Below are positions 1 to 13,145 of a DNA stretch of 64,000 nucleotides, in pieces (the first letter of the stretch is position 1; every line of letters begins with the position of its first letter). The stretch is from Ascaphus truei (taxonomy: Eukaryota > Chordata > Amphibia > Anura > Ascaphidae). The notes beneath the pieces were generated by a model, which worked only from the letters and a program-made list of their open reading frames with translations, did not search any database and was not told where the DNA came from. The translations under genes were made by a program, and so were the position numbers. The stretch lies in the NCBI GenBank assembly GCA_036426205.1, contig CM071568.1, forward strand, positions 53,183,146 to 53,247,145, in the 5' to 3' direction.

Positions 1-469
1 TGGCTGGATAAAGATAATACCTTTATTCGTTAACAGTTCGGTTTTTAGACCCAGACCTTATTAGTGACTTAAAATCAGTTACCAAACAAATACCCAGACA
101 AGTTTATATCATGTTAGATGCTTTTCAGGTGGTAAATGCCATACAAGGTTAAATACATGTTAAATCCAGATTTATCGAGGGGAGAGGTTTTTAATTTAAA
201 TTGTATTTTCTCTTTTGAAATAGTAGTAATACAGTTTAATCTGAGTTAATTATTATAATTGGTGCACATATAAAATGTTAGACAATTGATAGAAATAAAC
301 TGATGACATATAAGGACCGCATGAACCACTAAGTCTGCCTATATTCCCAAGGTGCTGTATTTTAATATAATAATGTTCACTGTATACCACAATCGTGTCT
401 GGTTTGAGTTCAGCTGTGACTGAAGTTCCTGCTCAATACTCTGTATAAGCCAATAGTGGTGTGGATTCC

Positions 470-690
470 CTACATCGACTGAAGTACAGTAGCTCGCATT
501 AGAAAATATTACATTTAAAAAGGTGACACTGTCATTTCCCAGAATCCCTGGCTGCACTGGAAGAACTGTATGCCAAGAGGTAATGGTGAAAGGCAGGGAT
601 TGCAGACCTGTATGAGACATGTGAATGTGATCACAAGTTATATTTTTATTTGCTGTACATTTGAAATTGAATAAAGTAAATATGTGACAC
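470..690. repeat. Short interspersed repeat, copy 1
   Basis: The stretch around 535-680 (text like 'cccagaatccctggctgca', then 'aggcagg', 'gcagacctgt', 'gacatgtgaatgtg') is matched in the same orientation around 36950-37060. It belongs to a dispersed family; I do not recognise its class. It explains the small open frames that overlap it. Confidence 0.5.
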
Positions 691-2109
691 TGGTTAACGA
701 TGTGTAGAAAAAAGAAATAGTTAGATTGTACATGTTCATATTGAATTTCTTAGATCCCCTGATATTTGTATGGTGTTTAATGAAGTAGAATTTTTGTAGG
801 GAACATGTTTTAGAATTTTGAATAAAGTTGTTTTCATTCATTTTCCACATTTTAGGTTTAGGTTAGTTTCTTAAAGAAGTTGGAGTAGGACAAAAGCCAG
901 TATTTATGAGGAACTAGTGTAGTGATTCCATTTTAGGCATTCAGTCCTCCCCAGAGCAGCAGGCTAATTCATTACAGCTGGATCTCCGACAATGAAAAGA
1001 AATGCTTCCCTGTCTGGTTCATACTGTAGCAGATTTTAGAGACCAGTATTCATCCTTCTTCTCAAACGCTCGGCTTTCCTTAGCATGGGTCTCCAAACAA
1101 GCAAATATTAAAATAAAAATGCTACCAAATCTCTATCATTGTCACGTATGTACACACGTGACAATCATATTTATGGGCACATTTATCAAGTGTCGTTATG
1201 GGTTATCGAACCTGTTCCAGTGTTAAGTCCCAAAGATGTGCCCCCTTATTGAGGTCATGTACCTTAATTGATTAATAATTAGCATATGGGTAACTTTATA
1301 GTCATGATTTTTATTAGTGAACATGATCTTAAAATCATTTGATAAAGAAAACAGTTTTATATAAAACCAGCATTAACAGGAGTCTTAATAAACTTGGTAT
1401 CTATGTCTGACCGGGAAGTGATCTCTCGCCTACGGAACTGCATCCTGGCCCTGTCTGCTCAGAAGATGCTACTGTATGATACTATGTCCCAGATGAACAG
1501 AAGTCTCTTTACTCCGTAATGGGCCATTATCAAAATCAGTAACGTCTGTTATTTTTCCCAGAGGTTACCGCATCCACAAAGCTAAATAAATGGCTTAAAA
1601 TCATGTTAAGTTAGCGCAATGGTGCGTTAACTTCAAATAACACGGGTGGCATTAAGCATGTTTACGTAAAGGTGGTGTTACTTCCATCCAGACCCTGAAA
1701 TATGCTAATTTGGATGTGCAAACTATATGCAACTGATTTAAATGAACATATTTCCCAGGTATCTCAAATGTGTTCCGTTTTATTCACAGGTATATCTTAA
1801 CACCCTCTCCCTCTTCTGATTCCGGGACTGGATGGGAGTAACTCCCACTTTAGGTGTAATTTAACTAGTGTCCGATTAAATCTCCACTTTAACAGACTTT
1901 TGTGGCTAGGCGTTGTTAGTGGGAACGCTTCGTTTGCATAACATTAACACTAACGTCTGTTATAGCTAATGCAGTGTTCTTTCTGGCCGGAAACATGACT
2001 TAACGTAAGTGAGCTTTGAAGATGCCCATTAACACTTAACGAGGTTTTAACCTAACCTAGCGCTTTGTTAATTCAGTAACTGACCTCTGTGGATCTGGAC
2101 CTATGGGGC

Positions 2110-2213
2110 TTATTGATTAAACTGTGATAGTGCCGCTTGGTAACTCCTATTGAAGTCAATGGACATCTCTGTGCAATAGTCCCCATTCGGCACTATCACA
2201 GTTTACTGAATAA
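2110..2213. repeat. Hairpin-forming short inverted-repeat element
   Basis: The left arm at 2110-2135 (ttattgattaaactgtgata...) is nearly the reverse complement of 2188-2213 (...tatcacagtttactgaataa), with about a 50-bp loop. Related half-copies are visible near 6551-6605 and 32520-32600 (attcattaaactg...). This suggests a MITE-like family. Confidence 0.6.
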
Positions 2214-2339
2214 CGCCATATGGAGCATATGATCCAAAGCAATAATGGTGCAATTCTGTAGGCAAAAAAATGTACCTGACATATCAAAGAAAAAATCCCA
2301 TTGCTTTCAGGTTATTTCTTTGATACATCTCGGGCTGTT

Positions 2340-2468
2340 TCGTTGACCTAAATGTACCCCACTTTTGCCTTGATACAAAAACATGTATGGAGCTTATGTG
2401 TGAAGGTAAAAGTGAATAAACATACAGATACCCAGCAAGCTCTAAAAAAAAAAAAAAATTACCACATT

Positions 2469-2533
<65 letters not shown>

Positions 2534-3095
2534 TGTCAATTGGAGTGCTAGTGAGCGTGGCTAAATGTATACAAAAAAAAACAAAGAAGCCCAAAGCTAC
2601 ATCCAATATGACAAAAATATATATTGAAATACCTCTATATCTCTTGGAAAAAAAGGTAATTTAGTTAAACCCTTTGGCCAAAGCATTTTAAGCCTACAAG
2701 CCACATCAAGGCGTGACCAAATATTACAGGTCCTAACACTAACTGATTAAACATATTTGTCTCTATAGTTAGTGGAAGAATGATCACATTGGATCTGTCA
2801 CAACCAGCTGCATGAAAGAGAACTGCCTACATGGAAATTGGGGAGAGGCGAGCTTAAACCCTGGGAGGGAGGAGCCACTAGCCTCCAAAACAGCTGAAAC
2901 GAGCTAGACAAACTTAATAAACACACAGATACCCAGCAAGCTCTAAGAAACCACAAAAATTACCACATAATACATATATGTATATAAGTGTCAAATGGAG
3001 TTAACTAAATTACCCTTTTTTCAAAAGATATATATATATAGGTATTTCACTGTATATTTTTGTCATATTGGATTAGCTTTTGGCTTCTTTGTTTT
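2340..3095. repeat. Tandem/dispersed repeat family, about 1.5 units
   Basis: The words 'acagatacccagcaagctct' and 'accacat' occur at about 2424-2467 and again at about 2924-2968. The block containing 'gttaaaccctttggccaaa' (2664-2682) and 'aggtcctaacact' recurs near 25848-25920. Unit spacing here is about 500 bp. The 3' part (3060-3100) is partly inverted relative to 2580-2610. It contains the TG microsatellite. Confidence 0.55.
2471..2536. repeat. (TG)n microsatellite
   Basis: About 30 uninterrupted GT dinucleotides, ending in a single TTTG interruption. The Cys-Val open frames across it are artefacts of the repeat. Confidence 0.98.
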
Positions 3096-3770
3096 TTGTT
3101 TAAGGTAAAAGTGGTACAATTCTGTGTCATAGAGCCATATGTACCAAATGTACAGTATCAAAGAAAATAGATTCCATTGAAAGCAGACGGATTCTTGTTT
3201 CTTTATTGCACATGAATATTTTTTTTTTACTTTTATTTTTATCCCCAAGTATTACGCCAATTGATGCAAAGAGTAATTTTCAGTTTAGGTGGTGCCAGTT
3301 GTAGGTGGTGCCCCTTTTTGCACGCGGCTAATTCAAACACAATGGTTTTTGCTCCCCCTGGCGGGTTGTGTGTGTCCCGATGCAACATACCAGTGGGAGC
3401 ATTAACATCTGCAAGACACTTTGCCCTTGCTTTGCTCCATTTGTGTCCACAGTACTTGCAATTCAGGGAGTGTAAATAGGAAGACTGGAAGAATTACATG
3501 ACATAAAGTAAACATGGTATGTATCTTATTCTGTCTTTGTCTCACATTTTCCAACCTTAATCAGGTTTAAGTGGGTGTAAATGACCCCAGCTTCAAATAT
3601 ATAAACTAGTTTCTCTTAAATTTGATGCAACTGTAAGTAGTGCAGTACTGTAGGTCAGAGAAAAAAGTTTTAGTTTTTTTAATTATCCATATATTGTATA
3701 TGTGGTTGGTTCATTCTCGGCAACCCCTTTTCTTCCTTGTACCAGTCTTCTGTAAGTATAGTACATTAGT

Positions 3771-4190
3771 TTGTAGCAATAACAAGTGATAGAATGTGAG
3801 CATGTTCCCTTTTGTCACTTTGGATGCACTTGTAACAGGCACAACATGACATAATACAACATTGGCTGACTAGGAAGCAGTAACCTTACTGAGTGTTTGA
3901 GGTATGGAACTTGCTATCAAGCACTTTTCAGTTTTTTGATCATTTAAAACATTGACACATGGTGTATCAAAGAAACACATCTAATGGCTTTCACTGTATT
4001 TCTTTGATACATTTCATGCAGCTTTTGTCCTACAATGACATTACTTTCATTTGTAGCAATGCTGTGTCTGATAGGAATTGAGCATGTGCACTTTTGTCAT
4101 TTTGGATGCACTTGTAATAGTCACAACATCACACAATACAACATTGGCTGACTAGGAAGCCGCAAACCGAGTATCTGAGGTCTGGATTAA
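3771..4190. repeat. Diverged direct duplication, period about 280 bp
   Basis: The stretch starting 'ttgtagcaat' at 3771 (then 'ttttgtcactttggatgcac', 'acaacattggctgactagga') recurs from 4051 with substitutions and small gaps. Between the copies lies a small hairpin, 'tgtatcaaagaaa' (about 3962) facing 'tttctttgatac' (about 4000), which also appears near 2283-2328. Confidence 0.7.
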
Positions 4191-5808
4191 CGATCAGACA
4201 CATTTCAGTATTCAGCTGAATATATAAAACTTTGAAATTATGTTATTGTATATTGCAGTTTTTTAAATTGTCTCTATCTAAAACCTTTGTTCCAATGTAC
4301 TCTGTTCCCATGTTATTCCTGTTTCTTTTCTAGATAGTATAAACGGGCAAAAACGTGACACAGACGGCCAGATTCACAAACCTGTGTAAATTCACTTAAC
4401 GTGGTATTAACCTGACTTAACATCACATTAACTCTAACAGTGCATCTTCAAAGCACAAACACATAACATTAAGCCTCATTTTCTCCTAGAAAAAGTATAG
4501 TGTTAACTATAAAGGATGATAAGAAGAATAATGATATGGAAATGAGGCGTTATCATAACATCGTCGGTCCATTAAAGTCTGTTTAGGGTAAGACCATGTT
4601 ATGCTACAATAACAGGACATTAACGCTATGCAAATGAGATGTGTTTTCGTAAGTTGTTATTGCATAATCTGTTCCTGCTTTAGGTAATGTCACATTATAA
4701 GCTTTGTGGATTTAGCCCTTAGAAAGCACCGTAATACCAGTTTCAACAAATATTTAGCAAAAAAAGTTAATGAAAATGTTGTAAATATTTGCATGAACGA
4801 ATGAAAAAATTGACATTTTTTAATCAGTGACTCAACAAATAGATGTTGCTCCAACATTTTGACATTTTCTTAAAGCAGCTGTCCAAGCTGCCGTTTTTTA
4901 TTTTTATGTTATTTTTTTTTCACTTTAATATGTGCATTACTACAATCCACACAATAATAAGTCATTAGCTAAGTTGCTGATCGATCCGATCTCCTGTCAT
5001 TGATCAGCGAAGATTTGGCTCGAGGGTTCACTAAATGGCTCAGTGCAGCCAAAGAGGCTCAAAGATGCAAAGTTCTGTGGGGAAGATCATGTGACCAAGC
5101 AGACACTAGATACAATTGGTGCGCTGCTAGAGAGAGAGTAGGGCTCAAAGGGGGTGTGCCAGGGCCTGTTTGAGAAGAGGAAGGGGATGTGACTTTGTAA
5201 ATGGTTTCTATAGAAACAGAAATGCTTGTTACATTATAATACATAAAAATGGAATTTAGAATTGTTTTAAACAAAAAAAAAGAAAATGCTGTAAGTATTT
5301 TCTCATAGTACAGAACTGATGTATTAACAAAAACACACATGTAGCATATTGCTTGGTCTGCAGCTTAAAAGTGTGTGGGAGCTTTCATGGAGCGCACTGG
5401 GACAGAATCACACATCTACTATGTATCCCCTATACAAAAACAATTCTTGATTTAATATTTGCGTGGTAACAATTCAACTAGAGTGGTCTTCATTTTATAT
5501 ATTGTACTACTTCTAACTGTCACTGTATTTCTTGCTTTTAAAATGTTTGCCTCTTACAACCCCAGCCTTGTTGAAAAGTAACTGCAATAAAATGACTGTC
5601 CATTTCTTTTTACTGGTTAAGTAATTTATTTATAACAATACAGGTAAATTAAACTATGTAGTGTTCATTAACAAACTCATAACAGCTGCAGTATACAGTA
5701 CATTGTAACATTCTATACACTTCAGTGCACAGTATAGTGTGTGAATAACTTCATGTGATTACATTCCGAAAAAACTATTTTTCTAAGTGGTATTTGTTTT
5801 TATTTCAG

Positions 5809-5945
5809 CACTATCAAAAAGCCTCTAAATTGGAACAGTTTGTGACGCGCTTTTTGTTGAAGGAAACGTTAAATCAGCTGCAGTCTCTGCAGAATTCCTT
5901 AGAATGTGCCATGGAAACCACTGACGAACAAACGCGTCAGGAAAG
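5809..5945 (+). CDS. NECAB1: NECAB1 internal exon (first in window)
   Basis: The exon is 137 bp, flanked by a tttttatttcag acceptor and a GTATGT donor. It opens in phase 0 and encodes 45 residues starting HYQKASKLEQFV and ending DEQTRQE, plus two bases of an Arg codon. This matches the conserved segment following the EF-hands in NECAB proteins, the start of the NHR region, rich in Gln, Leu and Glu and predicted helical. NECAB1 is a cytoplasmic neuronal calcium-binding protein; its calcium-binding loops lie in exons upstream of the window. The sequence fits NECAB1 better than NECAB2 or NECAB3 by recalled family pattern; I could not align it. The open frame runs on into the intron to 6129, but conservation and the donor place the exon end at 5945. 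Confidence 0.93.
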
Positions 5946-7959
5946 GTATGTTTTGGGGAGTAATTCATCAAGGAACGTTTGGAGAAAATATTTAAAAAGC
6001 TTCATGTTCATCTTGATTTATTTTTTTATGCCAGTGTACCAAGTTACTTTGTTTTTGGTTTGCTCTGTGTCTATGTCAGCTTATGATTTGCTGAGTGCCA
6101 ATAGGCATTGCATAATGAACATACAATAACAGGATGTGTCTGTGTTAGTGTGCATTATTCTTAACCCCGTAGCTTACTTTATTACATTTCTATTTGTGTT
6201 GGAAACTTTATAGAAACTGACTCAATTGTCATCACTTCAAGTTTGAAATCGTTGCTGCATTCTTTTCTCAGTTAGGTATGACCATTTGTTGTTTTCTTTA
6301 AAACATACTTTAAGTGAGTGGTCCAAATGCTGACATAAAACATTCTGTGTCTTCTAGTATTGCTATTTGCATTTATAGGGCTAGAGGCTTGGTTTGTGGG
6401 GACATCTATGGGATCCTCCTCTAACCGTCTCCCAGTTTAAACCTCCCAGTTTCTGGCCTCTGTGCCTAACTCAGTAGTTTTTACCTACACCCTCTTGATC
6501 TTTAACTCTCTGGTGTTGAACTTTTAGCATGATGGGAGACTGGGGGGGTTGTGCATTAAACTTCAAAGTGCCACCTGGGGCACTATAACAGTTTAATTAA
6601 TAACCTCCCTGTGTCCCAGACTGGCCCTTCATTCTACAATCACTCCTTTGAATTCTTCCCACAGCCTAAATCCTTAATACACTGCAATATTTTCTCCTAG
6701 TACTCTCTGGACTCTTCTCAACATTGTGTCTGTCACGACTTTCTATAGCTATAATGAACCTCTCTGTGGGTCTGTCAGTGTCCCCTGTATGTCTGTCTAA
6801 CAGTGACCATTTAACTGTGTCTGTCTTGGACATGGGAATGCCTATATGCCCAAAAGGTGTGGGTTCAGGATCTGTGTTTTTTTTAATGAAGCGGTAAATA
6901 AAAATAAATAAAAAATCAGAAGGTGGAGTTGAGAACCATAGGTAAGAAACAAGAATATTGAATATTATATACAGTGCCCTGTATGTGTTGCACAGACCCT
7001 ACGCGTTTCCCTCCACAATCACACCACAAGTATCTCTTGGGAAGGTGGTATGGAGATGGTCATAGCTGCCATTGTGGGCATTGCTGTGGTGGAATCCAGA
7101 ACAGACTACTAATGAGTGAGAGTGGAGCCCTAAAGGAAAGGCTACCACGAAAATAGCAGCAGTTGTACTTGATCCCAAGCAAGCAACCTTCTTATATGAA
7201 AATAAATAAAACTGAAAGGGAGGTTTTACCAAAATCTTCATCATCAATGTTGTCTTCGGGTCAGATGAAAGAGGAGAAAGAGGACACCACCAGCTTGTCA
7301 AGATAGAACTACATGTTGCTGACAGCACTCGAAGTGGATTATAGAGCGTAGCCATCCATGTGAAACTAAGCACACGTGTGCTTAGTTTAAGGAACGATAC
7401 GCGTTCCACACAGCATACACGTGTGTTCAAAGCTTGTCAAAGGAAGAAGCCACAGAGGAAGCAGCAGAAGCAAGTACCATTAAAATTTGATTATTGGAGA
7501 TGAGAATAATAAGGGATTGTGTACTATCCAATCCTATCATTAAAAAAAAATGAAAAAATAACCTGTGGTGCCTCATGCCACAATCCTAAACTGAAATACA
7601 GCCTTCATGCAACCAATGTCAGTAGCTAGTATATATCTTTGTCAAAATTGTCAACCAATTCCATGAGTGCCCTCCCAAGGGGCCTCATTCTAGCTGGTTT
7701 GATAACTAACTCAGCGAGCTTTTTGAGAAGTTCCCAAATGATTTGGCCAGTTTGCTATTCAGAAAGCTTCGATAACTTACCAAACTCATTCAGGAAGTGC
7801 ATTTTCTCGATCGGTCTCGCTCCTGCTCAAACATACCGTGCAGGAGCTGAAAAAAGCGAAATGGCGCCATTTTGAGTAGATCACGGTATTCTAGTAGCCC
7901 CTAGGCTCTGAAATAGCAAGCTTATCACAGATTTCATCTCTGAGTAGGACTAAGATTTA

Positions 7960-9310
7960 TTTTTTTATTTTTCCTGCCTCGTATTGAAGCCAGGAGTCTC
8001 TGGAGCTGATACACATAAATACCAGCTCCGGAGACCTCTGGCTTCCAACCTATGCAAAAAAAAAAAAAAATTCTAGGCAGCTTCATTACCTTAGCGGCTA
8101 ACCGTTAAAGCAATGAAGGGGTTAAATACTAGTGCCAGGCTTATTGTGGGTAGCGGGAGTGGGTGAAGGGGGTATTTGGCCCATGGGATTATAGGCATTG
8201 TGGAGCGGTTGCGGGAGGCGTTAACCCCTTCATAACCTTTGAGGTTACTACCGCTAATGTAATGAAGGGGTTAACCACTCCCGCTACCCACCCGGTAAGC
8301 ATAAACACCCACCATGGGACAAATACCACCTTCACCGACCCCCGCTACTCACAATAAACATTAAAACACAATACTAATCAAAACACCCATTCATTGCCAG
8401 TGAGGTTACCTATGCCCTCAATGGGAGCAAAGATAACCTCAATGGAAATGAATGGGCACCACCTCTACCCCTAACAACCATAACATTACAGTACAATAAT
8501 GGACAGAATTACTATTATCCAGATCTGGATAATAGTGCATTTGCCCATTCAAAATAAAACATTAGGCAGTAGCATAAAGTAAATAAATATTCTACTTACC
8601 CCTGCCAGGATGAAGGATGTTATAAGGATGTGATGTACCTTCCTTGGAGATGTCACATCTTTAAAAAAAAGTAAAAGCCTGTCACATGGTACAGCGTCCA
8701 ATTGGATTGGACCTGTACCATCTGACCCTAAAATGTGATGTCAAAAGCCTTTTATAAAGCCGGTCCCGTCTCATTTTAGCTTAAGAAGCTGACGAGTCAG
8801 CATCCATTTTGGATTTACCATGGGGTTACATTGGATTACAAAGAAAGAAGATTGAAGATGGAAGAAAGAAGATTTTTTTTTACCTACTGCTATGGTAGTG
8901 AAGGGGTTAACCACTCCCGCAACATTCCCAGCAGGCCTAACCACCCACCCTGGGCAACTACCCCCTATACCACCCCCTCTGCCCCAATAAACATGCTATT
9001 GAGGTTTAACTCCTTCATTAATGAAACTGTTTTAATTCAAATGTTCATACTAGTGTGCAGGAGCAGGGGGTCTCTGTAAAAGAGCCAAATTGATTTCAGG
9101 TCCGGGGACCCCCTGCTTCCAGAGACACAGGCCCCGTTATGGGATACCGGTATGCTTCAATGTCCCGTGTCACGTGACCGGGACAGTTAAAACGCATAGA
9201 AGATACCAGTACCCAATAACGGGGCCTGTATCTCGGGAAGCAGGGGATCCCAGGACCTAAAATCAACACGGTTCTTCTCCCGAGACCCCCTGCTCCCGCA
9301 CACTACTATT
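7960..9310. repeat. Large foldback repeat block A
   Basis: A composite of nested inverted repeats. 7985-8045 pairs 'gaagccaggagtctctggag' with 'ctccggagacctctggcttc'. About 8149-8190 pairs with 8308-8352 (gtgggtagcgggag... facing ...cccccgctactcac). 9051-9306 is a separate hairpin. At 8512-8535 there is a perfect 24-bp palindrome centred on AGATCT. The segment 8390-8610 is repeated at 13145-13395 and, inverted, at about 28190-28350. The segment 8640-8880 (cacatggtaca..., ggatttaccatggg) recurs at 26160-26400. No coding capacity is visible. Confidence 0.7.
9051..9306. repeat. Inverted repeat with about 100-bp arms
   Basis: 'gtgtgcaggagcagggggtc' (from 9054) faces 'gaccccctgctcccgcacac' (to about 9303) with one mismatch. 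Inside these, 'aggtccggggaccccctgct' and 'acaggccccgttat' pair with 'ataacggggcctgt' and 'agcaggggatcccaggacct'. The 84-residue open frame on the minus strand lies entirely within this hairpin and is not a gene. Confidence 0.85.
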
Positions 9311-9724
9311 ACATTTTTTATAAAAACACTGCGATCGCTTGAAAGATATGTGCAGGGAGAGGCGGCTCTCTCTGTGCAGCTCTCTATGCAGCTGTAGCCT
9401 GATCGTACGAGGGAGAACTTTGAGTGAGGTTGAGATCTCATCGCTGATGTCCGGAGCAGTTTAGGTATTTTCTCACCGCATGGTTTGAGATGGGTTCTGA
9501 TTCTTTCTGAATACCGTGATTACTCAACTGACACATCATTCGGTGAGAACATGCCAAACCTTGCGATGTAGCAGTGAACTCATCGAGGCTACTAGAATAG
9601 GCCCTACTGACTCTGAAAATGATGACACTGAGGTTGAAGAAGGGCAGACTGGTTTGAATCCCATTGTCAGCTCCTTATTAAACCTTATGAAAGTTATTTT
9701 ATCTCCCTGTGCCTCTGATACTAA

Positions 9725-9835
9725 AAAAAATAGATTGTAAACTCAATGGGGCAGGGACTCCTGCCTGCAAAAATCATATGTACAGAGTTGCGGACACTGT
9801 CAGCGCTATACAAGAAAAACAATCTTTTAATATAA
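9725..9835 (+). repeat. LINE-type 3' tail fragment
   Basis: The text 'attgtaaactcaatggggca', 'gggactcctgcctgc' and 'gcgctatacaagaaaaac' is the usual 3' tail of L2-like non-LTR elements and SINEs sharing that tail. A longer copy of the same type of tail lies on the minus strand at 60835-61010. Confidence 0.5.
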
Positions 9836-12159
9836 AGAAAGAAAAAAGGTTATATTTCCTTGAAATATTATGCAAGGTGCACCATGACATAAAAACGACA
9901 TGTCTACATTTCAACGTGGTATTTACCTGGAAAGCAGGAGAGGATGTTCACTACTGTGTAATTTAAATTAAATATAGAGGCTAAAATAGGCTAGTCAATT
10001 AAAACGTGTGACAAAGTCAATTATCTACCAGTAGAATCTTAAAAATCTGCCTACAACCCCAGCTGTGCTGTATCTCACATCAACACTATCCTAAAAATAT
10101 TTCTAATAACGTCAACTTAGAGTTGCTAAAGAGAGGATACATTTCTGGACGGTGTTTAATATAATTGTGTTATTTCATGAAAGAATTCTCATTGAAGTGC
10201 AAGTCACAAAAGGATAATACCACCCAGAGTTCTGAAACAAGGATATTTCAAGTGAGGTTTACTGTAGCTCTCTTTTTTGTAATACATTGACTTGCCAGAG
10301 AGCTGACAGACTGTGTTCCCTAGTTACTAATAAAGCTACTTCTGAATGCACATTCACAAACAAATATGGAATTGCCACTTAAAACTGCATAATATCTAAT
10401 TGAAAGCTCCATTATCATAATCCATTTTTATTGCTTTAATATTCTTACGTTGGTAGAAAAAATGTTTTCCGACACTGAGGAAAACTTTGTAAATAATGGT
10501 CTTTATCTGTAAGTCTGAATAATACATATGTAGCCAGCCATTGGGATCTCATGGGTCAACTATTCAAACCAAGAGAAGATACAATGTACATGTCTCTTTG
10601 TCTAATGACAAGGTACATCTTTACTGTTGCAGTGTCAGACTTTATTAAGAATTATGTAGAAATACTGTAGCCGTGCTAGTCCAGTTCCGATATTTGGACT
10701 AACCATTGATATTATAAGACACGCTTTCAAAAGGTCTCGGGACTCTCGGGACACCTGCTGCAGACACTGTAGAATTCAGAATATCATAGGCATCATAGGA
10801 AAACATATCCAGTGCGCCCCCTGCCGAACACGCACTGAACTGGAACACAAATAATAATTCCGTCTGACCACAAACGAGGTCCATGCAGGCTCAGTGTGGC
10901 TCACTGCGGCGAGAAACAAGGTGAGGCCGCGAATGAGGTGCGCACTTTTGCGCATCTGTTGAACATAAATAATGCTTGATCGGTAGTAGATAGATAGCAG
11001 TAAACAATGGAGGAATCGGCGCAACTGCGCATGTCTGAGTCAGAGAGGCTCCTGGGATGCTTCAACAAACTTTATTGGTAGACACACAAGGGCTAACACC
11101 GCATTCTCCCCCTCAGATAGATAGCAGTGTCAAGTGTTTCTGAGCTAAGGCTGGTGCCATAAAGCAGCTAGGCCATGTGAGATCCTGCTGACTGAGCTAT
11201 GGGCTATTGGGGAACTACCGTATGAAGCTGATAAGCAACAAACTCTTGGACCACCAGCATTCAGGCCCCATAGACTCTAGGGTTCAGGTAGACTGCACCG
11301 TATTCCAAGGGAGCTACCATAAACACACGAAGGACCATGCTTCTGGACTGCCAAACCTTGTGACTGACTGCCCTGGTGAGGCCCTGTTGCTGTTGACCAG
11401 TTCTTAAATAAACCCTCAGTTGGTTAAGTTGCAATGGGAGTACAGTCATTCTGCATCACATCCTGGCATGAATATTGGATAGTAGCAGTACTGATACCAT
11501 AGGCTACACAATTTAGGGCAGTATGCCGTATGCCCTGGAAATTCATACACAAGGGCATAGCTGATGTGTGATCAATACCCAGGTGGACAACCTTACTTGA
11601 AAGACTATGTAGTGTTCACATCGATGAAGGAAGCTTGCTCATAAGGTTTCACTCTGGCAAATAGAGAATAAAACTGTTTAAACCAACCTAAATGTAAAAC
11701 AAGTGCCACTATAGCATAAATGGAATTTGATGGGCTTGAAATAATTTTGAATTACTGGTTTAAATTATCATATTCTGTTAATACAAATGAAGCCCTTTTT
11801 ACATTAATCACGTTGTACAGTATTACTTTTTTATCATTAATTTGTATGCTTCACAGTCTTTATTTATTATTGCCAAGTGTACAATGCAGAAAATAAATAT
11901 TGTTGGCTCCAACTAAAGGAAAGGAAAAGGCACAATATGATCCTAACCATTAGTGACATTTAACAGGGCCCTAGAGACAGCTCATCAAGAATATCTTTGG
12001 AAACAGTAAAAGGGACACTATGCTCTGTTACCCAAGGTTACCATGAATTTATACAAGTAAACATTTTATATAAAGGCACCCATATATTGCAGAAAAGACA
12101 ACAGATTGTTAAGTGTGATTTTGTGGAATCTCTCTCTCTCTCTCATCAGTCAGACTAGA

Positions 12160-12247
12160 ATTTATAAAGCCATCTTTTTAAAATTTTTAGGTTGAACTTG
12201 ATGGACCTATGTCTTTTTTCAACATCATCTACTATGTAACTATGTAA
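12160..12247 (+). repeat. CR1-like LINE 3' end fragment
   Basis: 'gttgaacttgatggacctat' followed by 'gtcttttttcaac' and 'ctatgtaactatgta' is the same 3' terminus seen in longer CR1-like copies at 22600-23225 (+) and 28958-30017 (-). Only the last 90 bases are present. Confidence 0.7.
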
Positions 12248-12329
12248 TGCCCATTGGTAAATGATGGTTCTCTTACTTTGATCTTTATGATGTCTAGCTT
12301 TTCTACCCTCTCTCTCTCTGTGTACAGTA

Positions 12330-13145
12330 GCAGTCATTGACAGACCACGACCTCTACAGCCTCTACCTCCTCCTTCCTTTGAATCCTTGATTTCCTTCTT
12401 CATCTCCGCCAATTCTCCTATCCTTTTACTGGGGGACTTCAACTATCATATTGATGATCCATCAGACTCCTGGGCATCTCACCTTCCCTCATTAACCTCC
12501 TCATTTGGACCCTACCAGTTTACCAATTCCATCCCACACAAGGATGGTCACTCTCTAGACCTGGTCTTTACTAAAAACTATTCCCTTTCTGATTTCTCTG
12601 CCTCACACTTTCCGCTCTCTGACCATACCCTCATATTATTCACTACCACTCATTCCCCTCACCCCCTCCTACCTGTTCTACTTGCTACTTTTGAGACTTT
12701 TACTCTATTGACCCCTCTGCTCTGCATCTAACCTGAATGCTAACCTCTCTTCTCTCTTTCCTGCCTCTGAACATGACAATCTTGTCAACTCTTATAACTC
12801 TATCATCTCGTCCTGTCTTGATCTATATGCCCTTTCTCGGCTCCGGCACACCTGTCCCTATAACCAATGGCTTTGGCTAAATTCAGAAACACGTTTCCTT
12901 TGTACTTGCACTCACACCTCTGTATGCCTTTGGAGGAAATCTCACACAAGCTGATTTTCTGCTCTATAACTTTCACCTCCTGTTTTAACTCTGCTCTCTC
13001 TAAGGCCAAAAACCTACGTTTCCTCACTCATCAACACTCACAAATACAAACTTTTCAAACTCCCTCCTCTGACCTTCTCCTCCCATTTTTCATCCTCCCA
13101 TCACTTCTCCTCAAGCCTTTAAAGGCAAGGTGGATGCTACAATAC
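12330..13145 (+). mobile_element. L2-like LINE, decayed endonuclease segment
   Basis: The frame beginning near 12340 reads through ILLLGDFNYHIDDP (GDFN core of the apurinic-type endonuclease of non-LTR elements), then HKDGHSLDLVF and PLSDHTLI, which are the expected later endonuclease motifs. After a frame shift near 12690 it continues through a serine- and leucine-rich linker to KGKVDATI near 13125-13141, just before where the reverse transcriptase would start. Frameshifts and stops (12729, about 12990) make it non-functional. It encodes part of an ORF2 that would nick DNA for target-primed reverse transcription. Assignment to L2 rather than CR1 rests on the pattern of the GDFN region and is moderately secure. 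Confidence 0.75.

Larger units (their letters stand above)
1..5808. other. Non-coding stretch upstream of the first visible NECAB1 exon (intron)
   Basis: No EF-hand-type exon or other coding exon could be recognised here, so this is read as part of the NECAB1 intron preceding the exon at 5809. It holds a short interspersed repeat (470-690), a hairpin element (2110-2213), a TG microsatellite, a tandem repeat family (2340-3095), a diverged 280-bp-period duplication (3771-4190), and AT-rich segments around 1590-2080 and 4370-4720 that share words such as 'ttaac' and 'cattaa' and look like related decayed short elements. Between these I see nothing else. Confidence 0.6.

Noticed and set aside
339..620. 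93-codon minus-strand frame
   Set aside because: Overlaps a dispersed repeat shared with 36880-37090 and has no domain.
6999..7430. 143-codon minus-strand frame, and on + a possible transposase-like phrase (AVVLDPKQATFLY)
   Set aside because: The + phrase loosely resembles hAT/ZBED text but only over a dozen residues and with stops around it; the minus frame has no recognisable domain. Too weak to call.
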